Assembly: GCA_016720595.1 (NCBI GenBank)
Contig: JADKKI010000029.1
Coordinates: 1-64,000, forward strand
Length of the DNA stretch: 64,000 bases
Reading direction: 5' to 3'
Source of the DNA: Myxococcales bacterium
Lineage (GTDB): Bacteria; Myxococcota_A; Polyangia; Haliangiales; Haliangiaceae
A model generated the notes under the pieces. The model was not told the origin of the DNA. It ran no database searches and was given only the letters and a program-made list of their open reading frames with translations. The position numbers and the translations under genes are program-made. Every line of letters begins with the position of its first letter. Within the stretch, counting starts at the first letter, position 1. Below are positions 54,089 to 63,594 of this stretch, piece after piece.

Positions 54089-55795
54089 CTACGGCGCGCG
54101 GTACTTCAGGAGCTCGAGGATCGGCTCGATGATGTGGCGCTCGCCGAGCGGGCCGACCGAGTAGACCTCCTCGTAGTGATCACCTTCAGCCTCGACGATG
54201 TACGGATCGTTGGGATCGAGCACGAAGTTGTACGCGGGGACGATGTAGCCGACGAAGTCCTCGCCGAGGCCGGCGAGCACGGGGTAACGCACGCCCGTGT
54301 GCGCGAGGACCAGGTCGCGCATGTACGGGGGCTTGGCAGCCTCGTCGAACTTCGGCAGGTTCGGCTTGGTGGTGTCATAGAAGGGCCAGCCCCAGCTCCA
54401 CGACCCGTCATAGCCGCCGACCCACAGCTCCGGGTGCAGCTCGCCGGGCGCGGTGACCAGCGCGAGCGGCCCCACCTGCACGAACGTCCCGCGCAACGGG
54501 ATCCACGGATAGTTGCCGACGTCGATCGCCTGATCGGGGTCATACCCGACGAGTGGATGCGGGCCGACCAGGCTGATCAGGAACGCGACGTGGAGGAACG
54601 TGTTCTCGATCCGCGCGTTGAACACCGCACTCTTGAACGACAGCGGGAGCTCGCTCACCGATTCGCCACTCTGCGCGAGCGCCGTCAGCGCCTTGGCGGC
54701 GGCGTTGGTGCCGAGCGCCTGCTCCATGGCTTCGCTCTCCATCGTCAGCGGTACGCCACCGGGCCCGGGCGGGTGTGTGCCGCGAATCGATCCGATCTGA
54801 CCACCGAGGGCGCCCTGGACGAACACGGTCACACCGCCCAGACCGGAGAGATCGGTCGCCGCGTACTTGCTCTCGGTGGCGAGTACGCCGTTCTCGACGT
54901 GGTCACGGATGTAGTGGGGAAAGTGCGCCGTGATCTTCGCCTCGACCGAATCGTCGAAGTGCGCGACCTCGGGATGATCGGCCCAGTTGACCAGCGTGCC
55001 GATCGTCTCCGTGGGAGCACTCGCCTTGACGAACCGCGCGATGGTCAACGTGGGATCGAAGATCACCGGATCGCGGATGTCCTTGTTGAAGTCATCCGTC
55101 TTGCTCATCGTGTTCGCCGGATCGTTGATCATCTTGGTGGACGCGATCACCATGTGCGCCGGCTGGACCGTGGTGACGGCGTCCTTCACCGCCGCCGCCG
55201 CCTGGTCGTACAGCCGATCGAGCACGAAGTTCTGGCGGCCGGTCACCGTGGCCGTCGGCCCCCACAGCCCCATGGTGTCGGGAGCGTCGTGCGCGTGAGT
55301 GGCCCCGATCAAGATGTGATCGATCCCGAGGCCCTGAAGGCTCGGGTGCTGGCGGATCTTGTCCATGTCGTTCGCCAGGAGGCCGATGCAATCGATGTAG
55401 AGGATGACGAACGTCATGTCGCCCTCGACGAACGCCATCGCGCGCGCCTCGACATCCGTCGAGACGCCCTGCGCCGCGCGGCCGCCGCCGAACAGCCACA
55501 CGCCATCGAACCGGTGGTTGCCGTTGAGATCCGTGTACGGCTCAGACGACTGGTACTCGCGATCCCCGTTCTCGTCGGTGTAGGTCTCGAAGCCCTGCGG
55601 CGTCCACACCCGCTTGCCGACGCCGACCTTGAGCGTGCCGTCGCCGGCGCTGCCGCAATCAGGGCCGCCCGGGCACACGATGTCGGGGGTCACGAAGCCC
55701 TCGAGCTGCGCATCCACGCCGCCATCGGGCTTGCTGCTGCTCCCGCCGCACGCGACGAGTAGTAGGCCAATACAGAGGACCGCTCCACGCACCAT
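54089..55795 (-). CDS. Neutral/alkaline ceramidase-like lipoprotein
   Basis: A 568-residue exported enzyme: [20 protein letters not shown] with lipobox Cys about 16. The N-terminal domain has the ceramidase pattern [19 protein letters not shown] (zinc His pair), [24 protein letters not shown] and [12 protein letters not shown], with [11 protein letters not shown] later, as in neutral non-lysosomal ceramidases, which cut the amide bond of ceramide. The first part carries an Asp-rich insert [10 protein letters not shown] that may bind calcium. The family assignment rests on these motifs; substrate specificity is not proven. Confidence 0.8.
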   Translation of the reverse strand: MVRGAVLCIGLLLVACGGSSSKPDGGVDAQLEGFVTPDIVCPGGPDCGSAGDGTLKVGVGKRVWTPQGFETYTDENGDREYQSSEPYTDLNGNHRFDGVWLFGGGRAAQGVSTDVEARAMAFVEGDMTFVILYIDCIGLLANDMDKIRQHPSLQGLGIDHILIGATHAHDAPDTMGLWGPTATVTGRQNFVLDRLYDQAAAAVKDAVTTVQPAHMVIASTKMINDPANTMSKTDDFNKDIRDPVIFDPTLTIARFVKASAPTETIGTLVNWADHPEVAHFDDSVEAKITAHFPHYIRDHVENGVLATESKYAATDLSGLGGVTVFVQGALGGQIGSIRGTHPPGPGGVPLTMESEAMEQALGTNAAAKALTALAQSGESVSELPLSFKSAVFNARIENTFLHVAFLISLVGPHPLVGYDPDQAIDVGNYPWIPLRGTFVQVGPLALVTAPGELHPELWVGGYDGSWSWGWPFYDTTKPNLPKFDEAAKPPYMRDLVLAHTGVRYPVLAGLGEDFVGYIVPAYNFVLDPNDPYIVEAEGDHYEEVYSVGPLGERHIIEPILELLKYRAP

Positions 55796-55853
55796 GGCGC
55801 GGTGGTACCGCGGGGCTCAGCCGATGTAAACGACCAAAAACAGAATGGGCGTT

Positions 55854-56522
55854 CTACTTTCCGGCAGCGACCGGAAGCCCGATCGGGCAACTCACGCCGG
55901 TGCCGCCGATGCCGCAGTACCCGCCTGGGTTCTTGCCCAGGTACTGCTGGTGATAGTCCTCGGCGTAGTAGAACGCGGGGGCCTCGAGGATCTCGGTCGT
56001 GATCGGATCGTGGCCGGCGGCGATCAGCCGCGGCTCGTATGCCGCCTTGGTGGCGAGCGCGGCCTGGTGCTGGGCAGCGTCGAACGTATAGATGCCGGAG
56101 CGATACTGCGTGCCCGCATCGTTGCCCTGCCGCATGCCCTGGGTCGGATCGTGGCTCTCCCAGAACACCGCCAGCAGCTGCTCGTAGCTGACCTTCGCCG
56201 GGTCATAGACCACGAGCACCACCTCGTTGTGGCCCGTCCCACCGGAGCAGACCTCCTGGTAGGTGGGGTTGGGCGTGCTGCCGGCGGCATAGCCGACCGC
56301 CGTGGAGTACACGCCGGGCGCCTGCCAGAACTTGCGCTCCGCGCCCCAGAAGCAGCCCATGCCGAACATCGCCTGCTTCATGCCGGCGGGGAACGGCGCG
56401 GTGATCTTGTGACCGTTGACGAAGTGCGTGTCCCCCACCTGCATCGGCGTCTGCCGGCCCGGCAGCGCCTCCTCGGGGCGGGGCATCCGTGACTTCTTGC
56501 TGCTGCTGAAGAACATGCCCAT
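55854..56522 (-). CDS. msrA: Peptide methionine sulfoxide reductase MsrA
   Basis: A 222-residue MsrA that repairs oxidised methionine. The active-site motif is [13 protein letters not shown] with Cys, then [26 protein letters not shown] and [24 protein letters not shown] (each a family block, cited here in two parts), and C-terminal [14 protein letters not shown] with resolving Cys. Cys, not selenocysteine, is used. The start is the third of several Met codons (56537, 56531 and 56516 are alternatives). It has no export signal. It is divergent from the FMN reductase gene. Confidence 0.95.
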   Translation of the reverse strand: MGMFFSSSKKSRMPRPEEALPGRQTPMQVGDTHFVNGHKITAPFPAGMKQAMFGMGCFWGAERKFWQAPGVYSTAVGYAAGSTPNPTYQEVCSGGTGHNEVVLVVYDPAKVSYEQLLAVFWESHDPTQGMRQGNDAGTQYRSGIYTFDAAQHQAALATKAAYEPRLIAAGHDPITTEILEAPAFYYAEDYHQQYLGKNPGGYCGIGGTGVSCPIGLPVAAGK

Positions 56523-56569
56523 GCCTACCATACGCACCGCGGGCGGGAAGTTACGGTAGGGTCGGCCCC

Positions 56570-57115
56570 ATGGTCGCCCTCGTGGGAATCTGCGGCAGTC
56601 TGCGCAAGGCCTCCCTGAACAGGGCGTTGCTCAAGGCGGTGAGCGAGACGCTGCCCGAGGGGGTGACGATGCGGCTCCTCGACGGCATGCTCGAGCTGCC
56701 GATCTTCAACAGCGATCTCGCGGAGCCCGCTGCGGTCACCGCGCTGAAGGACGCGATCGCCGGCGCTGCGGGCGTGGTGTTCGCAGTGCCCGAGTACAAC
56801 TACTCGATCCCGGGTGGGCTCAAGAACGCGCTGGACTGGGTCTCGCGGCCTCCTCCGAGCTCTCCGCTGCGTGGCAAGCCGTGCGCGCTCGTCGGCGCGG
56901 CGAGCGGGATGAGCGGGACGATCCGCGCGCAGGCCCACATGCGGCACATGCTCGTGTTCAGCGACTCGCCGTGCATGAACCAGCCCGAGGTCCTGATCCC
57001 CCGAGCGCACGAGCGGTTCGACGCCGAGGGCACGCTCACCGACGAATCCACGCGCGCGCTGCTGCAGCGGTTCGGCGTGGCGTTCACCGCGTTCGTCGCG
57101 CGCCACCGGACCTGA
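56570..57115 (+). CDS. NAD(P)H-dependent FMN reductase
   Basis: A 181-residue flavodoxin-like protein: [20 protein letters not shown] (FMN phosphate loop) and [20 protein letters not shown] (flavin-binding) identify the NADPH-dependent FMN reductase family (SsuE/ArsH/azobenzene reductase-like). It may supply reduced flavin or reduce quinones. The ATG at 56570 begins the first strand. Its terminator-like palindrome is shared with the convergent hmgA. Confidence 0.92.
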   Translation: MVALVGICGSLRKASLNRALLKAVSETLPEGVTMRLLDGMLELPIFNSDLAEPAAVTALKDAIAGAAGVVFAVPEYNYSIPGGLKNALDWVSRPPPSSPLRGKPCALVGAASGMSGTIRAQAHMRHMLVFSDSPCMNQPEVLIPRAHERFDAEGTLTDESTRALLQRFGVAFTAFVARHRT

Positions 57116-57120
57116 CCTGG

Positions 57121-57142
57121 AAAAGGGGTCTGACCCCTTTTT
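57121..57142. terminator. Perfect palindrome with T-tract between convergent genes
   Basis: AAAAGGGGTC-T-GACCCCTTTT is self-complementary on both strands; the practical stem is GGGG/CCCC plus A/T arms with loop TCTGA, followed by T in either direction. It lies 6 bases after the FMN reductase stop and overlaps the hmgA stop, so it should end transcription of both. The GGGGTCNGACCCC palindrome recurs in many unrelated bacteria and may be a REP-like element. Confidence 0.65.
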
Positions 57143-58301
57143 AGAAGAACGAGTCCTGGTAGCCCGCGTCTTCGACGTCGACCGCGGCCGTGGTGACGAA
57201 CAGCGGCTTGAACAGATCCACCATCACCGCGATCTCGTTCGCGTGGGTGGTGCCGATCGACTTCTCGTAGCTGCCCGGGTGCGGACCGTGCGGGACGCCC
57301 ATCGGGTGGTGCGAGATCGAGCCCGAGGCCACGCCCTTGCGCGAGGTGAACTGCCCCTCGGCGTAGAAGATGATCTCGTCGCAGTGCGTGTTCGAGTGCG
57401 GGTACGGGCAGGGAATCGCCTCGGGGTGGAAGTCCACCGGCCGCGGAACGAAGCTGCAGATCAGGGCGCCCTTCGCCGCGAACGTGCCGTGCCAGGTCGG
57501 CGGCAAGTGCACCGAGCTCACGCGCGGCTGGAACGCGAGGATCGGGAACGCCCACGGGTACACCGTGCCGTCCCAGCCCACCGCATCGAGCGGCGACTCC
57601 TCCATCGTGAAGCCGTGCCACGTGCCTGCACGCCGGACCACGAGCTCGCGCAGCCCCTCATCGGCAGGGCCCGTGAACTGCGGGCGCTTGAAGTCCCGAT
57701 GCGAGTACGGGGCATCCATCCGCAGCTGACCCACGTCGTTGCGCCACTGCGTGGGGATGTGCACGCCACCGGTCAGCGAGAACCAGAACCAGTACTGGGT
57801 GCCGCTCGGGATGAACCGGTGGAGGAGCCCGCGCGGGACGAACACGTAGTCGCCCTGCGTGAACGCGATGTCACCGAGCAGCGTGCGCAGCGTGCCGCCG
57901 CCGCGGTGGATGTAGATCAGCTGATCCGCGTCACCATCGGCGATGTAGACCGGATCCTCGGCGGTGGGGAACGCGACGCCCGCGATCATGTCCTCGTTGA
58001 ACACCAGCGGGATCCGCCCATCGATCTGAGGCCCCGCCGCCGAAGAGCGGGCGGCGAGCTCGAACGACTTGTAGTGGCGCTTGGCGAGCGCACGCTCGGG
58101 CACGGCGATCGGTGCGGCCCAGCCGTGCTTCGCCGGCGCCACGCGGTGCAGGTGCGGGCGGCGCAGGTGATAGAGGATCGTGTACGGACCATCGAACCCA
58201 TCACGGGTGAAGCACTCCTCGAACCGGAGCGCTCCATCTGGGCCGCGCAGCTGGATGTGATGCTTGCGGGCGATCTCGCCCACGGCCATCCGATCGAGCA
58301 T
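57141..58301 (-). CDS. hmgA: Homogentisate 1,2-dioxygenase
   Basis: A 386-residue iron enzyme that opens the homogentisate ring to maleylacetoacetate in tyrosine breakdown. The cupin part shows LIYIHRGGGTLRTLLGDIAF and FVPRGLLHRF; the iron-site region near the end is FHPEAIPCPYPHSNTHCDEI and GVPHGPHPGSYEKSIG. The length is short of the 430-440 residues of many homologues, as in the bacterial and plant-type subgroup. The ATG overlaps the hpd stop (TGATG). It is the last gene of the operon. Confidence 0.92.
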   Translation of the reverse strand: MLDRMAVGEIARKHHIQLRGPDGALRFEECFTRDGFDGPYTILYHLRRPHLHRVAPAKHGWAAPIAVPERALAKRHYKSFELAARSSAAGPQIDGRIPLVFNEDMIAGVAFPTAEDPVYIADGDADQLIYIHRGGGTLRTLLGDIAFTQGDYVFVPRGLLHRFIPSGTQYWFWFSLTGGVHIPTQWRNDVGQLRMDAPYSHRDFKRPQFTGPADEGLRELVVRRAGTWHGFTMEESPLDAVGWDGTVYPWAFPILAFQPRVSSVHLPPTWHGTFAAKGALICSFVPRPVDFHPEAIPCPYPHSNTHCDEIIFYAEGQFTSRKGVASGSISHHPMGVPHGPHPGSYEKSIGTTHANEIAVMVDLFKPLFVTTAAVDVEDAGYQDSFF

Positions 58302-59450
58302 CAGATCCGACCCGGCTTCTGCTGCTCGCGCTCGATGCTCTCGAACAGCGCGCGGAAGTTGCCGGCGCCGAAGCCGCGGTCGCCCTTGCGCTGGATGATC
58401 TCGTAGAAGAACGGCCCGGCCAGCGGATCCTTGTAGAGGCCCGAGGCCTCCTTGAGGAAGATCTGCAGCATGTACGCGCGATCGTGATCACCGTCGACGA
58501 GGATCTCGAGCTCGCGGAGGATGTCGAGGTTCTCGTCGATCGCCTTGATCCCGCTGGTCTCGATCCGCGCGGGGAGCATGTCGTAGTAGCTGCCGGGCGT
58601 GGGCATGAAGCTTACGCCCGCCCCGCGCAGCGCGCGCACGGCCGTGACGATGTCCGCCACCGTGAGCGCGACGTGCTGGACGCCGTCGCCGCGCAGCTCC
58701 TCGTTGAAGATGTTGATCTGCGACGCTCTTGAAGAACGGACGCGCCGGCTCGTTGTTCGCGAACTTCGTGTTCGACGCCGGGTCCCACATCACGATCGAC
58801 TTCAGCCCCGAGCCGGTCTTGCGGCCCGGATCGACGTCCGAGGTGTGGAACTCGACCTCCCACATCTGCTCGAACCCGAGTACGTGCTCCAGCCACAGGA
58901 GCATCGGCTTCATGGTCTGGAAGTTCGAGGTGACGTGGTCCATCTCCTGGAACCCGTACTTGTTGCCGCCGAGCGGCCGGTGCGCGACCGCACCGGGGAA
59001 CAGCGACCGATAGCCGCGACGCTCGCGGAACCGGAACGTGCAGTCACCGAACGGCGTGGTGATCGAGAACTGGCGCAGCGTGCCGCCATCGTCGGTCGAG
59101 GTCTCGATGTCCGCGATCGGCGTCCCGCCACGCTCCTCGAGGAGCTTGAACGTGCGCTCGGCATCCTCGACCTCGAAGATCAAGGTCCCGACGCCGTCGG
59201 GATGCTTCGACAGGAACCGCGCCGCGCGCCCACCCTCGCCGATCGGCGAGCTGCACAGCACCATCACGTTGCCTGCCTGGAAGCAGGCGGCCTGCTGCCG
59301 GCCCTTGGCCTCGACCTCGGGCGACGAGCGCCAGGTCTCGGCGAAGTCGAGCTTGTCGACGTAGAACTTCCGCGAGCGCTCGAGATCGTGGACGTAGTAG
59401 TGGATGCCTTCGAGGCGCTTGATTCCGAGGGGGGCGAGCTTCGTCGTCAT
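58301..59450 (-). pseudogene. hpd: 4-hydroxyphenylpyruvate dioxygenase, interrupted by one apparent frameshift
   Basis: This non-heme iron enzyme makes homogentisate. The N-terminal part (59450 to about 58725) has GIHYYVHDLERSRKFYVDKL, then a vicinal-oxygen-chelate fold and LDFEQ-type MDHVTSNFQTM and RPFFKS. At 58724 one extra base breaks the frame: expected KSSQINIFNEELRGDGVQHV continues in the other frame with ALTVADIVTAVRALRGAGVS, GPFFYEIIQRKGDRGFGAGN and FRALFESIERE. The rest is intact to the C-terminus. Since the neighbouring pathway genes are intact, a sequence error is likely, but a real recent mutation is possible. The stop overlaps the hmgA ATG. Confidence 0.9.
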
Positions 59451-59472
59451 CTGGATGTCACCTTCCTGCGCG

Positions 59473-60123
59473 TCACGCGGGCTTCACGGCATCGGGCTGG
59501 CGGTCGGGGGCGGCGTTGGCGAACGCGGGGAGCGCGAGGCAGCGCTCCTCGATCGCGAGCAGGCGCGGGAACGGCGCGACGTCCACGCCGAACCGGCGCG
59601 CGGAGGTGAGCTGCGGGATCAGGCAGCAGTCCGCGATCGTGGGGTGGTCACCGACGCAGAAGCCAGCCGAGGTCTCGGCGGCCGCGTGCTCGAACGCCGC
59701 GAGCCCATCGCTGATGAACTTCTTCGGCCACACCACGGCATCGCCGCCGATCGCCTTGACCTGATTCGTGGTGGTCAGGTTCTGGAGCGGCTGGATCCCC
59801 GAGTTCACGATCTCGGCGAGCGCCCGGCACCGCGCGCGGAGGTACAGGTCCTTCGGCATGATCGGCGGCTCGCGGAACCGCTCGTCGAGATACTCGAGGA
59901 TCGGCAGGGACTGGTTGATCGCGCGCACCGTGCCGTCGTCTTCGGTGATCTCGAGCGTGGGGACCTGAGACATCGGGTTCTTCGCGCGGTATGCGTCACC
60001 GAACTGGTCCGCCTTGACGATGTTGACCACGACGTACTCGTACGTGAGGCCCTTCAGGTTGAGCCCGATGCGAACCCGCTGCGAAGCCGACGAGCGCCAG
60101 TAGTTGTGGAGGACGAGCTTCAC
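59473..60123 (-). CDS. maiA: Maleylacetoacetate isomerase
   Basis: A 216-residue zeta-class glutathione transferase that isomerises maleylacetoacetate. The thioredoxin domain begins LHNYWRSSASQRVRIGLNLK (with the SSASxR motif that activates glutathione), then NPMSQVPTLEI and QSLPILEYLDERF; the C-terminal helix bundle has GDHPTIADCCLIPQL. The GTG start overlaps the stop of the upstream fumarylacetoacetase gene (GTGA). Confidence 0.94.
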   Translation of the reverse strand: MKLVLHNYWRSSASQRVRIGLNLKGLTYEYVVVNIVKADQFGDAYRAKNPMSQVPTLEITEDDGTVRAINQSLPILEYLDERFREPPIMPKDLYLRARCRALAEIVNSGIQPLQNLTTTNQVKAIGGDAVVWPKKFISDGLAAFEHAAAETSAGFCVGDHPTIADCCLIPQLTSARRFGVDVAPFPRLLAIEERCLALPAFANAAPDRQPDAVKPA

Positions 60124-61109
60124 GATGCACTCCCTGCGGCGACCACGCGCTGATCGATCTTGCCGAACGGGCTCTTGCCCGCACCGTCGACGGCCTCGAT
60201 CTCGATGTGATCGCCCACCACCATGAACGGCGTGGTCGGCTTGCCCGCATCGATGGTCTCGATCATCCGGCGCTCGGCGAGGCACGACACGCCCCGAGCG
60301 CGATCGGCGTTGGACACCGTGCCGCTGCCGAGGATCGTGCCGGCGCAGAACCGGCGGGTCTTCGCGAGGTGCTGGATCAGATCGTGGAAGGAGAAGTGCA
60401 TCTCCGGCCCCGCGTCGCAGTCACCGATCACGTTGCCGTTGTAGGTGGAGCGCACCCGGACGTGCGCGCGGCCATCACGCCAGGCCTCGCCGAGCTCGTC
60501 GGGGGTGACCGCGAACGGGGAGAACGCCGTGGCCGGCTTGCTCTGGAAGAAGCCGAAGCCCTTCGCGAGCTCGTCGGGGATCAGGTTGCGCAGCGTGCAA
60601 TCGTTCACGAGCAGCACGAGGCGCACGTACTTCGCGGCCTCGGCGGCCTTGGTCCCGATCGGTACATCTCCGAGGATCACGGCCACCTCGGACTCGTAGT
60701 CGAGCCCCCACGCGGGATCGTGGAGCTCGATCGGGTCACGTGGACCGAGCAGATCGCTCGAGCCACCCTGGTAGATCAACGGATCGGTCTCGAGCGTGGG
60801 CGGCGGCACCGCCCCGCGCGCCTTGCGCACGAGGATCACGTGGTTCAGGAACGCGGACCCATCGACCCATTCGTACGCGCGCGGCAGCGGCGCTCCGAGC
60901 CGGAGGGGATCGATCGGCGTGCCATCGAGCGCGCCGGCACCGAGCTCCTCGGCGAGCGCGCCGAGGGCCGGTGCGGCGGCCTCCCAGTCATCGAGAGCGC
61001 GCTGCATGGTGGGCCAGGCCTCCGGCGAGGGCACGGCGACCTCGCCATCCCGGCGCACGACGAGCAAGCGACCATCTCGGGAGCCATCGCGGAGCGTCGC
61101 CAGCTTCAT
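60120..61109 (-). CDS. Fumarylacetoacetate hydrolase family protein
   Basis: A 329-residue enzyme, the last step of tyrosine breakdown to fumarate and acetoacetate, first gene of this operon. Family marks are LDYESEVAVILGD (metal-binding Glu), LLVNDCTLRNL, EMHFSFHDLIQHLAKTRRFC and GTILGSGTVSN, with VGDHIEIEAVDG. The N-terminal 80 residues form the usual beta-domain. Position with maiA, hpd and hmgA supports fumarylacetoacetase rather than another member of the broad family. ATG at 61109. Confidence 0.92.
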   Translation of the reverse strand: MKLATLRDGSRDGRLLVVRRDGEVAVPSPEAWPTMQRALDDWEAAAPALGALAEELGAGALDGTPIDPLRLGAPLPRAYEWVDGSAFLNHVILVRKARGAVPPPTLETDPLIYQGGSSDLLGPRDPIELHDPAWGLDYESEVAVILGDVPIGTKAAEAAKYVRLVLLVNDCTLRNLIPDELAKGFGFFQSKPATAFSPFAVTPDELGEAWRDGRAHVRVRSTYNGNVIGDCDAGPEMHFSFHDLIQHLAKTRRFCAGTILGSGTVSNADRARGVSCLAERRMIETIDAGKPTTPFMVVGDHIEIEAVDGAGKSPFGKIDQRVVAAGSAS

Positions 61110-61159
61110 GGTCGGGGCACCTTATGCCGCGCCTCGAAGGCGTGCAACCGGTCGACAGC

Positions 61160-61858
61160 TCAGCCGATCTTGGCGTTCAGCCACCGCACCAGCGGGGCCA
61201 GGGCCTTGCCGTGCTCGACGAGCCAGTCGGCCAGCGCCGGCTTGTGGAGGAGCCCGCGCGGGATCGGGCCAGGCCCGGCGGTCAGCCCGCGGAGCTTGAG
61301 CAGCTCGGCGCGCGGATGATCCGGGGCGAATCCCTTCGGCACCTTCTTGTAATCGTCGTGACCGCCGACCTCGTAGCCGGCCTTGCGCGCCTTGGCGATC
61401 AGCGTGGCGAGCTCCACGCCCGCCTTGCCGGCGACCTGGGTGCGCCACCGTGCGAGGCGCTCCGGATCGAACATGTACGTCCCCACGCCGACGAACTCCT
61501 CGTCGGTCCCGAGGTGGACGTACATCGCCGCGTTGCCGCCCTCACCGACCTTCTTGCCCGCCACGGTGATCACCGCACCGATGTGGGTCTTGTACGGAGT
61601 CTTGTCCTTTGCGAACCGCACGTCGCGGTGGATCCGCATGACCTTGGCCTCGCCGAGCTTGGCCGGCTTGTACGCCGGCACGAGGCGCGCGCGCACGTCG
61701 TCGAGCAGCGCCTGCATCGGCCGCACCCACTCGGCCTCGTAGCGCGCCTTGTTCTCGAGGAACCACTCGCGGTTCATCTCGATCGCGAGCTCGTGGAAGA
61801 ACGCCGGTGCGGACTTCGAGAAGCCGGTGAACGCGGCAGGAGGGGGAGCCTTCGGCAT
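61160..61858 (-). CDS. DUF2461 (TIGR02453) family protein
   Basis: A 232-residue cytoplasmic protein of unknown function. Domain marks are FFHELAIEMNREWFLENKARYE, VMRIHRDVRFAKDKTPYKTH and AAMYVHLGTDEEFVGVGTYMF (each cited in part), and the end RAELLKLRGLTAGPGPIP. These match the uniform DUF2461 family found in many bacteria. It is transcribed with the tyrosine operon direction but separated by 50 bases, and no functional link is evident. Confidence 0.85.
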   Translation of the reverse strand: MPKAPPPAAFTGFSKSAPAFFHELAIEMNREWFLENKARYEAEWVRPMQALLDDVRARLVPAYKPAKLGEAKVMRIHRDVRFAKDKTPYKTHIGAVITVAGKKVGEGGNAAMYVHLGTDEEFVGVGTYMFDPERLARWRTQVAGKAGVELATLIAKARKAGYEVGGHDDYKKVPKGFAPDHPRAELLKLRGLTAGPGPIPRGLLHKPALADWLVEHGKALAPLVRWLNAKIG

Positions 61859-61885
61859 CGCCGCGAGCGTAGCGCCTCCGCGCGG

Positions 61886-62707
61886 CTACGGCGCGCTGTG
61901 GGAGGTGAACCGCTTCGCGAACTTCGCACCGAGAGCCGTCGACAGCCGAGGCGCCATGCGGGTCAGGGCGTGGATGGTCCACGCATCGCGCCCCACGGTC
62001 CGGACCGCGGGGTTGGTGCGCACCGCCTCGAGGATCGCACTCGCGACCAGCTCCGGAGGAGCACCACCCTTGCGGAACGCCGCGAGGACCTTGGCCTTGC
62101 GCTCGCCGACCCGGCCGCTCATCCGGCTGCCGTCGATGATGCCGGTGGAGATCATGCCCGGGCAGATCGCGGTGACGCCGATCTTGTGCGGCGCGAGCTC
62201 GGCGCGCAGAGACTGCGAGAGCCCGAGCACGGCGAACTTGCTCGCGACGTAGGCGGTGACCTGGGGGGCCGGAAAGATCCCGAGGATGCTCGACAGGTTG
62301 ATCACGTGGCCACCGGTGCCGCGCTCGACCATCGCCGGGAGGAAGTAGTGGCAGCCGTGGACCACGCCCTTGAGGTTGACGCCGAGCAGCCAGTCCCAAT
62401 CATCGAGAGAGGTCTCGAGAAACGTACCGCCGACCGCGACGCCGGCGTTGTTCACGATCACATCCGCGGCGGCGACCTTGGCGTGAACGGCCGCGGCGAA
62501 CGCTGCCATCTGGCCGCGATCGGAGACGTCGACCCGCTGGATCAAGAGCGCGCGATCGCCGAGCTCGACCGCGAGCGAATCGAGCCGCGCTTGATCGACG
62601 TCGCTCGCCACGATGCGGGCACCATCGCGGGCGAAGGCGAGTGCGGTCGCGCGACCGATGCCGCTCCCTGCCCCGGTAACGACGACGACCTTGTTCGTGG
62701 TGCTCAT
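61886..62707 (-). CDS. Short-chain dehydrogenase/reductase
   Basis: A 273-residue SDR. The NAD(P) loop is TGAGSGIGRATALAFARDG, the next strand has an acidic residue (SDVDQARL) that favours NAD, and NNAGVAVGG, SSILGIFPAPQ and YVASKFAVLG (catalytic Tyr-x3-Lys, about residues 158-162) complete the family. The substrate is unknown. Its ATG overlaps the stop of the PF10118-like gene by four bases (ATGA), so the two form an operon, possibly for lipid or hydrocarbon metabolism. Confidence 0.9.
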   Translation of the reverse strand: MSTTNKVVVVTGAGSGIGRATALAFARDGARIVASDVDQARLDSLAVELGDRALLIQRVDVSDRGQMAAFAAAVHAKVAAADVIVNNAGVAVGGTFLETSLDDWDWLLGVNLKGVVHGCHYFLPAMVERGTGGHVINLSSILGIFPAPQVTAYVASKFAVLGLSQSLRAELAPHKIGVTAICPGMISTGIIDGSRMSGRVGERKAKVLAAFRKGGAPPELVASAILEAVRTNPAVRTVGRDAWTIHALTRMAPRLSTALGAKFAKRFTSHSAP

Positions 62708-63522
62708 GCGGCCTCGGGCATCGCCATACCACGGGAGGCGAACCAGCTCGCCGCGAGCTCGGCATCGTCGTTGTGGTTGGGGTGGAAGTTGCGGCGCAGG
62801 TACTGGCGAATGCCGCGCAGGAACACGCGGCGGATGATCGGGTCCTGCTTGCGGAGGCGCCGCATCTCCCGGATCTCGGCGAGGGTCGAGCGGAGGGTCA
62901 GCCCGTCCTGCTTCATCAGCGTGATCGCGCCCCAGGCCCAGAACCCACCGAGCGTGACGGTCGCGTACAGGAGGCCCATGATCCGGAGCAGGTACGAGGG
63001 ATCGATCTTCTGCAGCACATCGAACGCCACCGCCTTGTGCTCGATCTCCTCGGCCGCGTGCCAGGCGAGGAGGCGCTGCATCTCGGGTGCGGCCTGATCG
63101 AGGGCGCCGCGCGTGAACGCGCCCTCGGCCATGATCGCCGTGAAGTGCTCGGCGGCCGCTGTGGCAGCGAGCCGGAGCTTCGGCGGGGTGCGCTCCTCGA
63201 GCCAGGTCGACAGGCGCTTGTAGCCGTCGAGGAACTGATCGATCTCGTAGCCCTGCTGCCGGAGGATATCGTTGAACTCGTCGTGGGCGTGGGCGTGCCG
63301 GCCCTCCTGGCCGAAGAAGCCCTTGACCTGCGAACGGAGCACCGGATCGTCGATGTTCTCGAGGAAGTACTTCACCGAGCGGACGAAGAACCGCTCGCCA
63401 TGGGGGAACAGCATGTTGACGCCGTTCGAGATCCCGGTCGCGACCGGGCTGTTCGCCAGCCAGTGCCGCGGGACCTGCGAGAAGTCGACGTCCAGATCGC
63501 GAGGGACGATCATCTGAGCCAT
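62704..63522 (-). CDS. PF10118-like predicted metal-dependent protein
   Basis: A 272-residue helical protein with metal-ligand pairs typical of ferritin-like or related helical enzymes: GQEGRHAHAHDEFNDILR (about residues 78-95) and WHAAEEIEHKAVAFDVL (about 168-184). This fits the predicted metal-dependent hydrolase family PF10118, present near fatty-acid and SDR genes. The start at 63522 has the family MIVPRDLDVDF beginning. The gene is divergent from a tetR gene and is likely its target, with the operator between them. Confidence 0.78.
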   Translation of the reverse strand: MAQMIVPRDLDVDFSQVPRHWLANSPVATGISNGVNMLFPHGERFFVRSVKYFLENIDDPVLRSQVKGFFGQEGRHAHAHDEFNDILRQQGYEIDQFLDGYKRLSTWLEERTPPKLRLAATAAAEHFTAIMAEGAFTRGALDQAAPEMQRLLAWHAAEEIEHKAVAFDVLQKIDPSYLLRIMGLLYATVTLGGFWAWGAITLMKQDGLTLRSTLAEIREMRRLRKQDPIIRRVFLRGIRQYLRRNFHPNHNDDAELAASWFASRGMAMPEAA

Positions 63523-63540
63523 GGCCCCAGCGTGACCACG

Positions 63541-63559
63541 TATTGACCCGAAGTCAATA
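63541..63559. promoter_or_regulatory. TetR-type palindromic operator
   Basis: TATTGAC-CCGAA-GTCAATA is a perfect 7-base inverted repeat with 5-base centre, in the 72-base gap between the start codons of the divergent PF10118 and tetR genes. A third TTGAC half-site follows at 63561-63565. It is well placed for repression of both genes. Confidence 0.65.
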
Positions 63560-63594
63560 GTTGACAAGGAGCAGAAGGATTCCGCTATGATGCT

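Noticed and set aside
55854..56522. MsrA as a second selenoprotein
   Set aside because: The active-site codon encodes Cys and the frame is complete without an internal TGA.
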